The notes below the pieces were generated by a model. The model made no database searches, was not told where the DNA came from, and saw only the letters and a list, made by a program, of their open reading frames with translations. Shown here in pieces: positions 48,701 to 53,500 of a DNA stretch of 64,000 nucleotides. This DNA comes from Tubulanus polymorphus (lineage: Eukaryota; Nemertea; Palaeonemertea; Tubulaniformes; Tubulanidae). The stretch covers positions 25,636,001-25,700,000 of the forward strand of contig NC_134025.1 in NCBI RefSeq assembly GCF_964204645.1. Reading direction: 5' to 3'. Made by a program: the position numbers and the translations under genes. Position 1 is the stretch's first letter, and each line of letters opens with the position of its first letter.

Positions 48701-50558
48701 ACGACGCTTCACTACAACACATCCTCAAAGACGTCTTTGATGATGATGTGTGTACTCTTCGATACCGTACTACAGTTATAATAATTACTACGATCTAGTA
48801 TCGTACGACATGCGACATGCATAAACACACTGATCACTCGATTTTTTTGGAACCACATCGTTAATTCAAAAAAATATCGTTATTCCATTCACGCAATCGC
48901 TCAAAAATGTTTTGCAACCAACAACTTCGCACGGACATTCGAATCTACTTTCTACTTTTTTTATTAGTCATTCAAGCAATCACACCATTCCACCAGAAGC
49001 GATAGAGCGACGACCTGCATGCATCATAGGTTTTCCCGATTTCTATCAGGTCTGTTGGGGACATATTTCATGAGGCAGGCTGTCGAAAATAGGATATAAG
49101 ATGTCATGATAAAACGCACACAATCCGATATGGGAGTTAAGAACAATGTATCAATTTTCCCAAGACACTTAGGTATGTTTGGAGGGCTTATTCCCCATAA
49201 GGGGAGATGTATTTTACATACAAATGGCAACGTATATATTTGTAACAATAGGAGAACTTAATACGACTTTAGAAATCAATAAGTATTTGGTGGTACCATC
49301 CATGAAACTGATTCACTGCACATTGAGAAACAACAAATCATTTTCTAAGAATTGACGACATCATCATAAAAACATTGACGAAAATAAAGCTTCTTTTAGA
49401 GAATATCGTTAAAACACGCAAGGCAAAGGATTTAGTTATATGATCATGCATTCAAATAAGCCAATAGAGGAGCAAATTCATATCAAAGAAACCATACTTA
49501 CAAGACAGAGCCCACGTCCTTTTGTTAACTGTTGATATCAACCCAAAAGAAATTAGCAATGCACCAGAAATCAATCCAAGTGAAAACCCTATCCAGAAGC
49601 GATTTAGCATGTTATCCAGATGGACATGCAGGTTGTTTATAAGAACTTGCACCAAACGTTGACAAATATTTTCTTATCCCGGAAAATGCATTATATAATA
49701 TTTAAATCGGTAGAAAAACTACTGCTTTGATCTGAGGATTTAAGCACTTACCTCTTTCGATTCCCGGGTAACTAAAAGATGATGCCATCTATTATCATCG
49801 AATCGATCTGCTCGTCTTTTTGGAGACACGTCCAATTCCATCGCTCCGGAGCCTAGATTCACGGTTAGTATGATGGCTCCATCTTTCAGGGCCAAATTTA
49901 TATAATCTCCGACAAACCCTGTCAGAATAAGACAAAATACTGGTCGCGTTAAATCGATAGGTCTCCCTATTCCATAAAGGTATCTAATAAATTCTTATCA
50001 GGATCTAGATTCGTAGATGTTCAAGTGTTAAAACCGAATGCAACGGTATAAATACAGTTAATGTGACAGAGATCTTCATTAAATGAGCGTAAATTACGCA
50101 GAAATAAATCTAAGAGGAAAATACATGACAAAACTGTGCTAAAAGCACAGGCAAAATCTAATAGGAATATCGGCAAATTGTCACATTACTCTTTCGGATT
50201 AAATATTCAAGTGAGAATGCTTTAGCTGATGCTGATAGTGTGAAGTGGTGTTTGCAGACACAACTTAGTATTCAAGCACATGCTTTAGTGGGCTATCTTT
50301 TACTTCCTTAACAGCTTCATGCGTCAAGGCAGTCGGTAACTTTCTTCCCACCAAATAATGCTGCCAGATAAGTCAAACAAAAAAGGTGTCCTATTCGTAT
50401 ATTGTTTTTACCTGTGAAAAATAGAAGACCACTGGATTGGCGCGTTTTGAAATAAAGCGATATTCTATCTTTCGTGCTGAGTATCGGATCTCCTTTGTTT
50501 GAAAGATTGTAAATAAGGTACTGTTCACCGTCAAATGTGGCAACGGTTGGATTGTGTT
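3680..50558 (-). CDS. NRXN: Neurexin, alpha-type, partial (LNS2-LNS3-EGF2-LNS4, multi-exon)
   Basis: Presynaptic single-pass adhesion receptor; its extracellular LNS (laminin-G) and EGF modules bind neuroligins, LRRTMs, dystroglycan and other partners. Seven exons are seen: 50412..50558, 49752..49918, 48089..48247, 40927..41716, 6433..6650, 4988..5093 and 3680..3757, plus a candidate microexon 49502..49528. Splice phases agree throughout (1, 0, 0, 1, 0, 1, 1). Read together the exons give LNS2, LNS3 with an EGF (EGF2), and most of LNS4, in the order of alpha-neurexins. About 555 codons are covered. The gene is incomplete at both ends: signal peptide, LNS1 and EGF1 lie upstream, and the end of LNS4, LNS5, EGF3, LNS6, membrane segment and tail lie downstream. 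Introns are large, one of 34 kb. Identification rests on recalled similarity to neurexin family sequence, not on a search. Confidence 0.95.
3758..4987 (-). other. Neurexin intron within LNS4
   Basis: GT-AG intron of 1230 bp joining exons 4988..5093 and 3680..3757 in phase 1. No gene, repeat family or RNA was recognised in it. Confidence 0.65.
4988..5093 (-). CDS. NRXN: Neurexin exon: middle of LNS4
   Basis: 106 nt, phase 0 in (TTTACAG then GCT ATC) and phase 1 out (donor GTAAGAC). Encodes AICVGNHVNNDKWHTIKILR and then SIKLQLDGENRR, the LNS4 segment that in vertebrates reads [25 protein letters not shown]. The intron before it lies at the position of vertebrate splice site 3. No convincing SS3 mini-exon was found in that intron. 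Confidence 0.92.
6130..6310 (+). mobile_element. Penelope-like element remnant (ribozyme-bearing terminal part)
   Basis: The block around a hammerhead-like core is followed by a T-rich tail (TTTTTCAATTTTGGCTTTG, then TTATTGTGGGATTTCTC). From memory, this combination resembles the terminal, LTR-like part of Penelope-like retroelements of invertebrates. No reverse transcriptase or GIY-YIG coding sequence is present, so only an end fragment survives. Boundaries are approximate. Confidence 0.5.
6165..6212 (+). ncRNA. Hammerhead-ribozyme core, minimal type I-like
   Basis: CTGATGA (6173-6179) is followed by a perfect 7-bp stem II, GGCTAAC/GTTAGCC (6181-6187 and 6192-6198) with loop AGTT. Then come GAAAC (6199-6203) and the cleavage triplet GTC (6204-6206). 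Stem III would have only two pairs (A-U, C-G), as in the minimal hammerheads reported from Penelope-like elements, which are thought to need dimer contacts. Stem I starts with GC/GC pairing. One extra T (6180) between the core and stem II departs from the strict consensus and may weaken activity. Confidence 0.6.
6433..6650 (-). CDS. NRXN: Neurexin exon: start of LNS4
   Basis: 218 nt, phase 1 in (TATTTTTCAG then CT) and phase 0 out (donor GTAAAATTC). The peptide has AATLSFDGTQYVLISMP, ETEDVMLRFRTKRPSGLLFATTS, MELRIDNSRVCLEIDLGSGKK. It matches LNS4 (ATLSYDGS...TEAEDVSLRFRSQRA-G-L-ATTS...L-LELDAGRVKLTVNL). It is preceded by the 34-kb intron. Its phase-1 start fits both the EGF2 exon and the candidate internal first exon at 30997..31099. 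Confidence 0.95.
6651..17219 (-). other. 34-kb neurexin intron, part proximal to LNS4
   Basis: The intron runs from 6651 to 40926. This first part contains the hAT-like MITE at 7946..8205 and otherwise only short open frames without recognisable domains (for example 13014..13256, 14663..14953). I see no gene or RNA in it. Confidence 0.6.
7946..8205. mobile_element. hAT-like MITE, degenerate
   Basis: The left end AGGGGCGGATCGAGG and the right end (reverse complement AGAGGAGGATTTAGG) match at about 11 of 15 positions. The left end also resembles the CAGGGGCGGATCC-type termini common in animal non-autonomous elements. Both ends are flanked by TCGGTTC (7939-7945 and 8206-8212), fitting an 8-bp hAT-type target duplication. 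No transposase. The short open frames inside are incidental. Confidence 0.55.
17220..17239 (+). repeat. Left terminal inverted repeat
   Basis: CACTGTAAAAACTAAGAACG, identical over 20 bp to the reverse complement of 26941..26960. Preceded by the TA target dinucleotide. Confidence 0.92.
17240..17450 (+). repeat. Left subterminal repeats of the transposon
   Basis: Many short copies of GAAC/GTTC words (GAACACTG, TGTTCCCGAACAC, GTGTTCTAAG, GAACGCTGAGAACGG, GCGTTCTAGC) occur in both orientations. In plant CACTA elements the subterminal repeats are the binding sites of the element's own DNA-binding protein; the same role is inferred here. Confidence 0.65.
17451..18301 (+). promoter_or_regulatory. 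Transposon 5' region with leader exon and splice switch
   Basis: Non-coding leader between the subterminal repeats and the transposase. It contains acceptor-like TTTTCTTTTCAG (18034..18045) and TTTGCCGTTCAG (18049..18060) and a perfect donor GTAAGT at 18296..18301, directly abutting the transposase ATG. A leader exon of roughly 18061..18295 is inferred. AT-rich AAATAAAAAGATAAAAG near 17970 may be a promoter element. A 71-codon open frame (18063..18278) within the leader has no recognised similarity. Confidence 0.4.
18302..20833 (+). CDS. CMC-type transposase with two C2H2 zinc fingers
   Basis: 843 aa, intronless, start context AGTATGG (A at -3, G at +4). Two C2H2 fingers lie at residues 5-26 (C5, C8, H21, H26) and 36-57 (C36, C39, H52, H56/57), presumably for end recognition. 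The body resembles the tnp2/EnSpm transposase family: YCDDFELANPIGTHAKLHK (about 291-309), GDTPAANEIAGF (387-398), a CRLC zinc pair (C409, C412), FPMDVMHVLLEGI (478-490), and YTPKLHYMVHL...GPLRTHWCMRFEGKH (622-654). Likely catalytic acids are D293/D294, D481 and E651 (RNase H-like DDE fold). Excision and integration of the element is inferred from family. Not plausibly a domesticated host gene, because it sits inside matched terminal repeats. Confidence 0.88.
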   Translation: MVYTCNLCNFFSISNDDFKNHILRKHRNDPHFKITCDACGATYHNYFSYRSHFKRHHAHREEVDHEPDDIDLPEPQNLQIGLNDDPRPDLGLVEHDIQQNQNELNVAAVDQLKMSAGQFILKMRAGHKISARATCEMLETVSQFTEIVSECTRDNILRLVPGLNEEQKNLITHYFAEKQDVFAGLQSTYMQNKFFRDNFSLVEPVEIVLGHYFKKVKVKGRYIFKKVPALGYFIPLLETLKSILSIPQVKNCANISHASEDQYMRDMCDGTYFKNHPLFKKNPNALCLLAYCDDFELANPIGTHAKLHKIIIFYVVVCNIPPELRSKLPVIHLVAVTLRKYIVGHRDRLQKLLKNFVDDLNTLYDGYTFILPSGIYRTNGTLLAFTGDTPAANEIAGFKEGVGGASKPCRLCDIHKNDMNAIFCPSDCMMREEVEHRERCNYLKELSRADRLLMSSEYGINNDSVLQGINDFQITKCFPMDVMHVLLEGICNYETKLCLRHMVSDKNMNVSVLNNCIANYSYSELEMKDRPQPIDRKTLFGNGKLNQTSESMRILMYHLPFILNAMNILDDRDEYWSNWIRLQKITILSLSPIISDETIAFIDILVAVHNRKFVEIYPDESYTPKLHYMVHLGDQMRKYGPLRTHWCMRFEGKHGFFKKMKWNNFKNIALVIATKHQQWLCLQQLGTDGQRSMCFLNDEDDIKFGHIMHEDEDHFNDIMTYLVRETHRLQIGPLMISPKIVVHGHIYMPDNILLLEFDEDEYPVFCKITKIVVVQEEKYLLLDRFLVERYDYTLNAYELREDHSCSRNKILSVQDLQFPWVLPQKCFGYKRYVLLCYSPLVML
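20900..21064. mobile_element. Small pogo/Tigger-like MITE nested in the transposon
   Basis: TACAGTGGAACCTCGTTA at 20900 and its near-inverse TAACGAGGTTCCATGTA at 21048..21064 are 165 bp apart outer to outer, with one base lost in the right arm. The flanking TA and CAGTGGAACCTCG terminus are typical of Tc1/mariner-pogo-type non-autonomous elements. It lies between the transposase stop and the second gene. Confidence 0.6.
21195..21549 (+). other. CIDE-N-like domain region of the second transposon protein (two exons)
   Basis: Across the 99-nt intron the sequence reads KVFLIASSLKMLKDK, then a junction alanine, TKWL, then SVYTSDGTEIFDEEVFEVIS and TTLLILKSGE. CIDE-N domains (CIDE/DFF family) read R-G--A-SL-EL--K...L-LEEDGT-V--EEYF--L---T--M-L-KG. 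Order, spacing and the DGTE-x2-DEE core fit. Such domains stack head to tail through acidic and basic faces, so oligomerisation is a reasonable guess. Recognised by eye. Confidence 0.5.
21195..25688 (+). CDS. Second transposon protein: CIDE-N-like domain, 34-aa repeats, SAMD3-like C-terminal blocks
   Basis: Exons: 21195..21297, 21397..21549, 21645..21748, 21844..22092, 22879..22978, 23052..23156, 23226..23327, 23397..23498, 23568..23669, 23739..23840, 23920..24018, 24095..24258, 24342..24461, 25139..25225, 25374..25688. All introns are GT-AG, all phases agree, and 2007 nt give 668 aa plus stop. Residues 1-85 look CIDE-N-like (SSLKML; YTSDGTEIFDEEVFEVI). Residues 86-120 are acidic and Ser-rich. 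Residues 121-236 hold RPEGISTSRQYTEACQELIK, RYPNLAR and KSLSMKVRHIRHYRKK. Residues 237-440 are six repeats. The remainder has RRQEI, FVHKETSY, IVVVGDG, DCTTY, DLNYPRPFKESLSFFQ, blocks I recall from SAMD3-like proteins in fish and invertebrates. Probably a DNA-binding accessory protein; function inferred. The ATG at 21195 follows a candidate acceptor at 21181-21182. Confidence 0.72.
22093..22878 (+). other. Intron 4 of the second transposon gene, with MITE and direct repeats
   Basis: 786-bp intron between exons ending ...TKPW and starting KSLSMKV. It contains a MITE-like inverted repeat at 22326..22442 and two imperfect direct repeats further on. One has CCATCTTGGTTTCTGAAA at about 22615 and 22703. 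The other has GTCTATCATATGACCAAAC at about 22648 and 22798. No coding role seen. Confidence 0.5.
22326..22442. mobile_element. MITE-like inverted repeat
   Basis: GGTTGCACAGTTTTGATTTAAGTC at the left is mirrored by GACTTAAG...TAGTC...TGCAACC at the right (reverse complement starts GGTTGCATAGTCACGGCTTA). It spans 117 bp. Target duplication is unclear. Confidence 0.45.
23052..24018 (+). repeat. Tandem array of duplicated exon-intron units (171 bp)
   Basis: Six successive phase-1/phase-1 exons start at 23052, 23226, 23397, 23568, 23739 and 23920. The four middle exons are exactly 102 nt and begin exactly 171 bp apart; the intervening 69-bp introns are almost identical (AAAATGAATAGTTCGTTG, CCAATCAAATTACCGCATC, TAATTAG). 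Each exon encodes a 33-35 aa repeat with GLS-ESPSPVG-L-E-WSS-EAVKAS. The first and last units are more diverged. Because each unit is frame-neutral, copy number can change without harming the gene. Confidence 0.85.
24462..25138 (+). other. Intron 13 of the second transposon gene, with nested MITE
   Basis: 677-bp intron, phase 0, between ...NGDIS and EDQHQIAL. Most of it is the nested element at 24605..25097. Confidence 0.6.
24605..25097. mobile_element. Nested MITE with TA target site
   Basis: Left end TAGCTGCGTTCACACGACA and right end (reverse complement TAGGCGCGTTTAGACGACA) match at most positions. TA lies outside both ends (24603-24604, 25098-25099). About 493 bp, no coding capacity, and it also carries matching internal AGACCGGTCTAAAT/ATTTAGACCCA segments. 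Tc1/mariner-like by target site. Confidence 0.5.
25803..25924. repeat. Foldback inverted repeat
   Basis: Arms of about 42 bp (25803..25845 and 25881..25924) share GTGGCCTTTTAAAGTGAG and AGGGTCAG with a few mismatches, around a 35-bp loop. It lies just 3' of the second transposon gene's stop, where it could form a hairpin in the transcript. Confidence 0.65.
26026..26142 (+). pseudogene. Extra copy of exon 13 of the second transposon gene
   Basis: This block matches exon 24342..24461 and stays open in the same frame: EFH then GY-RDFL, FSQRYESM-EKLATLA, ED, ending at TAG (26140-26142). It is preceded by TTAG, so it could still act as a terminal exon. Diverged from the main exon at several codons (for example LMGYA to FRGYV). 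Confidence 0.6.
26281..26646 (+). repeat. 164-bp direct duplication separated by an exon-14-like fragment
   Basis: 26281..26444 is repeated at 26483..26646 (offset 202 bp) with about four differences. Both copies keep the open frame NAAIKRQHSLKKSVYVFDLR then LLWP. Between them, 26445..26480 encodes MEFVHKETRY, a relative of IEFVHKETSY from exon 25139..25225. Together with 26026..26142 this looks like a decayed tandem copy of the gene's 3' end. Confidence 0.65.
26735..26940 (+). repeat. Right subterminal repeats of the transposon
   Basis: About a dozen TGTTCC/GTTCTA words (TGTTCCCTCAGGTGTTCCGG, GTTCCCAAAAGG repeated at about 26786 and 26840, GTTCTAAG) lie mostly in one orientation, mirroring the left end. 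Two spaced near-copies of GTGTTCCCAAAAGG(T/A)GTTCT suggest an ordered array. The long open frames in this stretch come from the repeat composition. Confidence 0.65.
26941..26960 (-). repeat. Right terminal inverted repeat
   Basis: Reads CGTTCTTAGTTTTTACAGTG on the plus strand, the exact inverse of the left end, followed by TA. Confidence 0.92.
26961..30996 (-). other. 34-kb neurexin intron, part flanking the transposon
   Basis: Intronic sequence with a somewhat CpG-richer stretch at about 26961..27400. There is a minor 8-bp tandem repeat (CAGTACTA, three copies) at 28774..28797. Open frames such as 27023..27289 and 28877..29164 have no recognised similarity. Confidence 0.55.
30997..31099 (-). 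CDS. Candidate internal first exon of a short neurexin (signal peptide)
   Basis: An ATG at 31099 (context GCGATGA) opens 34 codons plus one base, ending at donor GTAAATATT (30995-30996). The first residues MKMNCQWILEVSIISYLITG followed by VHG look like a signal peptide with a cleavage site after VHG (V at -3, G at -1). A short tail WMNTLDPHYDP follows. The exon ends in phase 1, and the next exon downstream on this strand, LNS4 at 6650, begins in phase 1. Splicing would therefore give signal peptide, short linker, then LNS4 onward, a truncated secretory neurexin analogous in logic to vertebrate beta-neurexin but starting at another module. It could instead belong to an unrelated nested gene. 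Confidence 0.45.
31310..31520 (-). promoter_or_regulatory. CpG-richer block upstream of the candidate internal first exon
   Basis: Compared with the flanking AT-rich intron this 200-bp stretch is visibly richer in G+C and CpG (GCGCGTCTCC, CACGCCG, CAGCGCAG on the plus strand). It lies 210-420 bp upstream, on the minus strand, of the signal-peptide ATG at 31099. On the minus strand it contains an initiator-like TTCAGTTGC near 31490. It also holds a 67-codon open frame without recognisable similarity. Role as promoter or 5' leader is inference. Confidence 0.25.
39081..39115. repeat. Perfect 35-bp palindrome between short direct repeats
   Basis: CCTTGGAGTAATCATTT and its exact inverse flank a single central G. 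Overlapping both edges is the direct repeat GGAACAAC (39074-39081 and 39114-39121). Could be a local inverted duplication by template switching or the footprint of a tiny element. Confidence 0.8.
40927..41716 (-). CDS. NRXN: Neurexin exon: LNS3 and EGF2
   Basis: 790 nt coding 263 codons, phase 0 in (GTG after TTGCAG) and phase 1 out (donor GTAAGACG). LNS3 occupies about the first 225 residues. Landmarks are ITFTTPESYIKL, TIEFRFRTNEPNCLLMYNSG, FFAMEILDGYLFVILDLGSG, VDGDEVIYRT, YMFVGGVDD and YVGCIEDLVINGDKVDL. A six-cysteine EGF follows (Q-C, KTC, KGVC, FICDC, GEAC; CNGWNR-like core EGWNRFICDC), matching neurexin EGF2. Having the whole LNS3-EGF2 pair in one exon is notable. The frame runs open upstream to 41830, but that stretch is intronic polypyrimidine sequence and is not included. 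Confidence 0.97.
41717..48088 (-). other. Neurexin intron between LNS2 and LNS3
   Basis: 6.4-kb phase-0 intron. Holds the CA microsatellite and otherwise AT-rich sequence; open frames such as 43654..43959 and 47144..47425 (plus) have no recognised similarity. Confidence 0.7.
46848..46872. repeat. CA microsatellite
   Basis: About 12 uninterrupted CA units in the LNS2-LNS3 intron. Confidence 0.9.
48089..48247 (-). CDS. NRXN: Neurexin exon: end of LNS2
   Basis: 159 nt (53 codons, phase 0/0) between acceptor GTTATAG (48248-48249) and donor GTACGTCT (48087-48088). The peptide contains TTTGDYTMLSSN, VGGSVNTAGLPG and NNFKGCLKK. This matches the end of neurexin LNS2, where the vertebrate form reads TTTGYTQEDYTMLGSD...[24 protein letters not shown]. 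The Cys in FKGCLKK is the conserved LNS disulfide cysteine. Confidence 0.96.
48248..49751 (-). other. Neurexin intron at splice-site-2 position
   Basis: 1504-bp phase-0 intron between VTRESKE and IAASVDD. It contains the 27-nt microexon candidate and four UGCAUG motifs in neurexin sense (plus-strand CATGCA at 48816, 49018, 49445 and 49625). Confidence 0.8.
49502..49528 (-). CDS. NRXN: Candidate 27-nt neurexin microexon at splice site 2
   Basis: On the minus strand, AG precedes TTAACAAAAGG... and the block ends at a perfect donor GTAAGTATG (49493..49501). The 27 nt keep phase 0 and encode LTKGRGLCL, to be placed between VTRESKE and IAASVDD. Vertebrate SS2 inserts end with a Lys-Leu-His-Cys-Ser before VTISVDG, and the Leu-Cys here lies at the same place. 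A GCTAAT branch-like motif and a pyrimidine run precede the acceptor. A UGCAUG motif (RBFOX-type) lies 51-56 nt downstream of the donor (49445..49450) and another upstream (49625..49630). Inferred cassette exon; no transcript evidence is available here. Confidence 0.6.
49752..49918 (-). CDS. NRXN: Neurexin exon: middle of LNS2
   Basis: 167 nt between acceptor CTGACAG (49919-49920) and donor GTAAGTGC (49750-49751), phase 1 in, phase 0 out. The peptide includes DYINLALKDGA, VNLGSGAMEL and RWHHLLVTRESKE, the hallmark LNS2 core (Y-NLALK-GA; NLGSGA-E; W-HV-VTR). The exon ends just after VTRESKE, which is where alternative splice site 2 sits in vertebrate neurexins. Confidence 0.96.
49919..50411 (-). 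other. Short neurexin intron in LNS2
   Basis: 493-bp phase-1 intron between exons 50412..50558 and 49752..49918; nothing else recognised. Confidence 0.8.
50412..50558 (-). CDS. NRXN: Neurexin exon: start of LNS2
   Basis: Acceptor TTTTTCAG at 50559-50560 and donor GTAAAAAC at 50410-50411 bound 147 nt, phase 1 in and phase 1 out. The peptide contains TVATFDGEQYLIYNLS and a later FKTRQSSGLLFFTG. These match the first strands of neurexin LNS2 (ATF-G-EY...YDLS; SFKT-Q--GL--HTGK). The upstream intron happens to be open in frame with a methionine at 50586, but it carries a normal polypyrimidine tract and is not taken as coding. Confidence 0.95.
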
Positions 50559-53500
50559 CTGAAAAATACAAAATACATAGATTCATGATTCATGATATAT
50601 CGACGATTTCGGCGGCGGCGTGATGTTATAATATCCAAAAATATCAATTTTTTTCAGCTAGAAACATTTCCCCTGGGGTTAGGTGACAACTGGAAATTTT
50701 CTCAGAAGTAATGATGGGTGATCAATCAACGCGTAGAAATGCACCAATCAGTTGTTGACAGCCACAAGAGTGAAACTGAGAAGTTATTTGTTGTTTAAAG
50801 AATAAATTCGTTTCGTATTTGTTTGAGAGGCTGAAATCGAAACGAAATCATTGACGATAATAGATTAAACAGTAACTCAATGATGGGCGTATTTACTGTA
50901 ATTCTTTATCTAAGAGCTACAGCGGGAGAAGACATGACCGGATTGACGGTAATGATCACATTAAGAAAAAACGTGGAGTAGAGGAGTTATCTGACAGGTG
51001 GATATAGAGACAAAACTAGTCATCACTAGAGACAGATTATGGCTCAGTACTTGGCAACAGCTTTGCTAATATACATCTCCTCAAAAACGACGGATGACTG
51101 AACATATTTTAATCATCCTGCGCAGCAGTATCAAATGTTGTTCTCAGCTCGGAAACAAATCAATTAGATCCATAAATCAAGAGAAAATCCGTAAATCAAT
51201 AGTCGAAGCACGACCTGATTACCAACCACAGTTTTTCCCAGTTTGGCGTTAGTGACAGCAAAATAAATGTTGGGTGATCGGGGACTTGTCTGGCAGTAAG
51301 TGCTGCTTGAAAGATAGCATCAATCGAGTGCATTTCCAATGGACACTACTACATTACATTCTACATTTCCATGTGCAAGAAACGGGTTCGCGATCGGAAA
51401 TATCCACAGTACTAACGAGCCATACATTGCTACCATTTTGGGTTTTCTTACATGCCAGTGGCTGATGAATGCAAAGCGTCTTTCTGCAGCGCTGAGATTA
51501 CCGAGATTTACAGGGAAGATGATCTAGTCCGATTGAAAACTGTGTACATCGAGGTCAGCGAATCGGCGATGCATATAATTTCGATCATAGACCTCCCCTA
51601 GCCGGGAATCATTTCAGATGTAATTGAACGCTGGCTCAACACAGTCGAATTGCATCCATTTGGAAAAAGTTGATCAGTGTTGATGAAAAGACCAACATAG
51701 CAGAGGTTGTCCCACAAATCAGATGACATGGACATAAAACGCATAATAAGCCACACTTATCAGACTTATGAGCAACGCGATGCAGAGTAACGATCATTTG
51801 CCAGTAGCAATGGCCACCAATATGTTCATTCAAAAGACAGCCGCTCAGCAGCCTAGAAAATTGCTTTCCAAGTCAATAGGACATGAGAGCTGATCAGATA
51901 TGGGCATTCCTTCCATAAAGAAAATGATCCATCAATCCTTTCTTCGTAAAGAGTCGTATTTTCGACACCGTGAGGCAAACAACACTTGACATTTTTGTCA
52001 TCGAAGCATTCTTAAATGGTCATATTTGGTGAAGCTGCTCTCAGAGCCAATGACTTCTGAGATGCAATATTTGGCAAGTACTCATCCGGGATTAAGTAGA
52101 TGGTTCGACATACATAATGTTAACATTTGAAATAAGCACATTGGACCGAGCATCAGTAACTATAACGATGCTTCCGGGGGCAACCGATGCATGTTTTTGT
52201 CGTATTAACGTTCTTTTTAACAGTTACACTGTGAGATTTACAAATTTCCTTCGTCTAATCTCCACCTTGCAGCATTCCTTACAGCGTTCTTAGCTAACTT
52301 CACACAATTTGCATACACCGCCGTATTCTTTCTTTTGATTTGAATAGAACGTGGATATGAAGGGAGCGTTATCATTAGCCACCGAATATAATTGACTCAA
52401 CTGGAAAACTGTCAATGTTGAGTTTTCCACAAGATTCCAGCTGAGTAACACAAAAACTCTGTTCACGATGAAATGCTCATTAAGCCTACCATGTCATTTC
52501 CAGATCATCGAGCAATGAAATATCTTGACAAGTCTCCGAAGAATATGCAAAGGAAATAACACTGACAGTCCAACTGAAGTCAATTAGAGGGTGAGGATAA
52601 AACTGCAATGTATAACAATCTGTTGAGATTAGATCATACTGGTCATATACCATTGGTACAAATCTGTGTAATTATTAACTAACTCAAACTTTCATATCAC
52701 TCACTCATATCTCACTGAAAATGATTACATTGCCAACAACTAAGCAGTGTGATTTTGAATCATGTCTGACCAAGACAAGGAAATAACGTTGTAATCCATA
52801 AAACAAGTCAGGCATATTCTAATTTCGTTTCCCTCTATGAATGTATTTTATGCAGCTTCAGCAAAGACCCAATTACAACGTTAAACCACACATAAGATTG
52901 GAACATTTGACCTTTCTGAGTCAGCTTAATATTTCTCGAACACGAAACCTTGACATATCGATCATTATAAAGAATTAAAGACAGCGTTTGACCAGGGACC
53001 GAGATGAGAAATGAGATAAAGCTGATAGCGAGCTAGCTAATGCTATGTTGGAATAAAAATGTGATGTGATTGCGATAGTTTGGTCAATGCCGACACTGTC
53101 TGATGCATCAGTTTGACAAAATATCTTCCTCAGTTATCGGTCAAATGGGAATAGAACTAGTTACCGCTGTAAGTCGAGATGTCTTTTAAACCACATTTTC
53201 AAATTAATAAAATGTCGTGCGCGATCACATAAAACAGATGTTTTTGTGAATGAATTCTAGTGGGAATTGCACTTGAATTCTATAAGGATTGACAAACGCA
53301 TCTCTTAACGCACTAACAAAGATGTAATATACATAGACAATGAATAGAAAAACATGAGTCCTATTCACACTTTAATTAGAAAATCACTCAAAGAAAAGGC
53401 ACTTGGCGGGTAAGTCTTTTATGTTTGACATTCGGCTTCTTCTCATTTCTTATCAGTCGAGGGATCACTGCCACAGTACAGTGGAAAGATGACTTGTGGC

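Noticed and set aside
50559-50586. In-frame methionine just upstream of the LNS2 exon
   Set aside because: Same situation: a T-rich tract ending in TTTTTCAG; too short and not signal-like enough to be a start.
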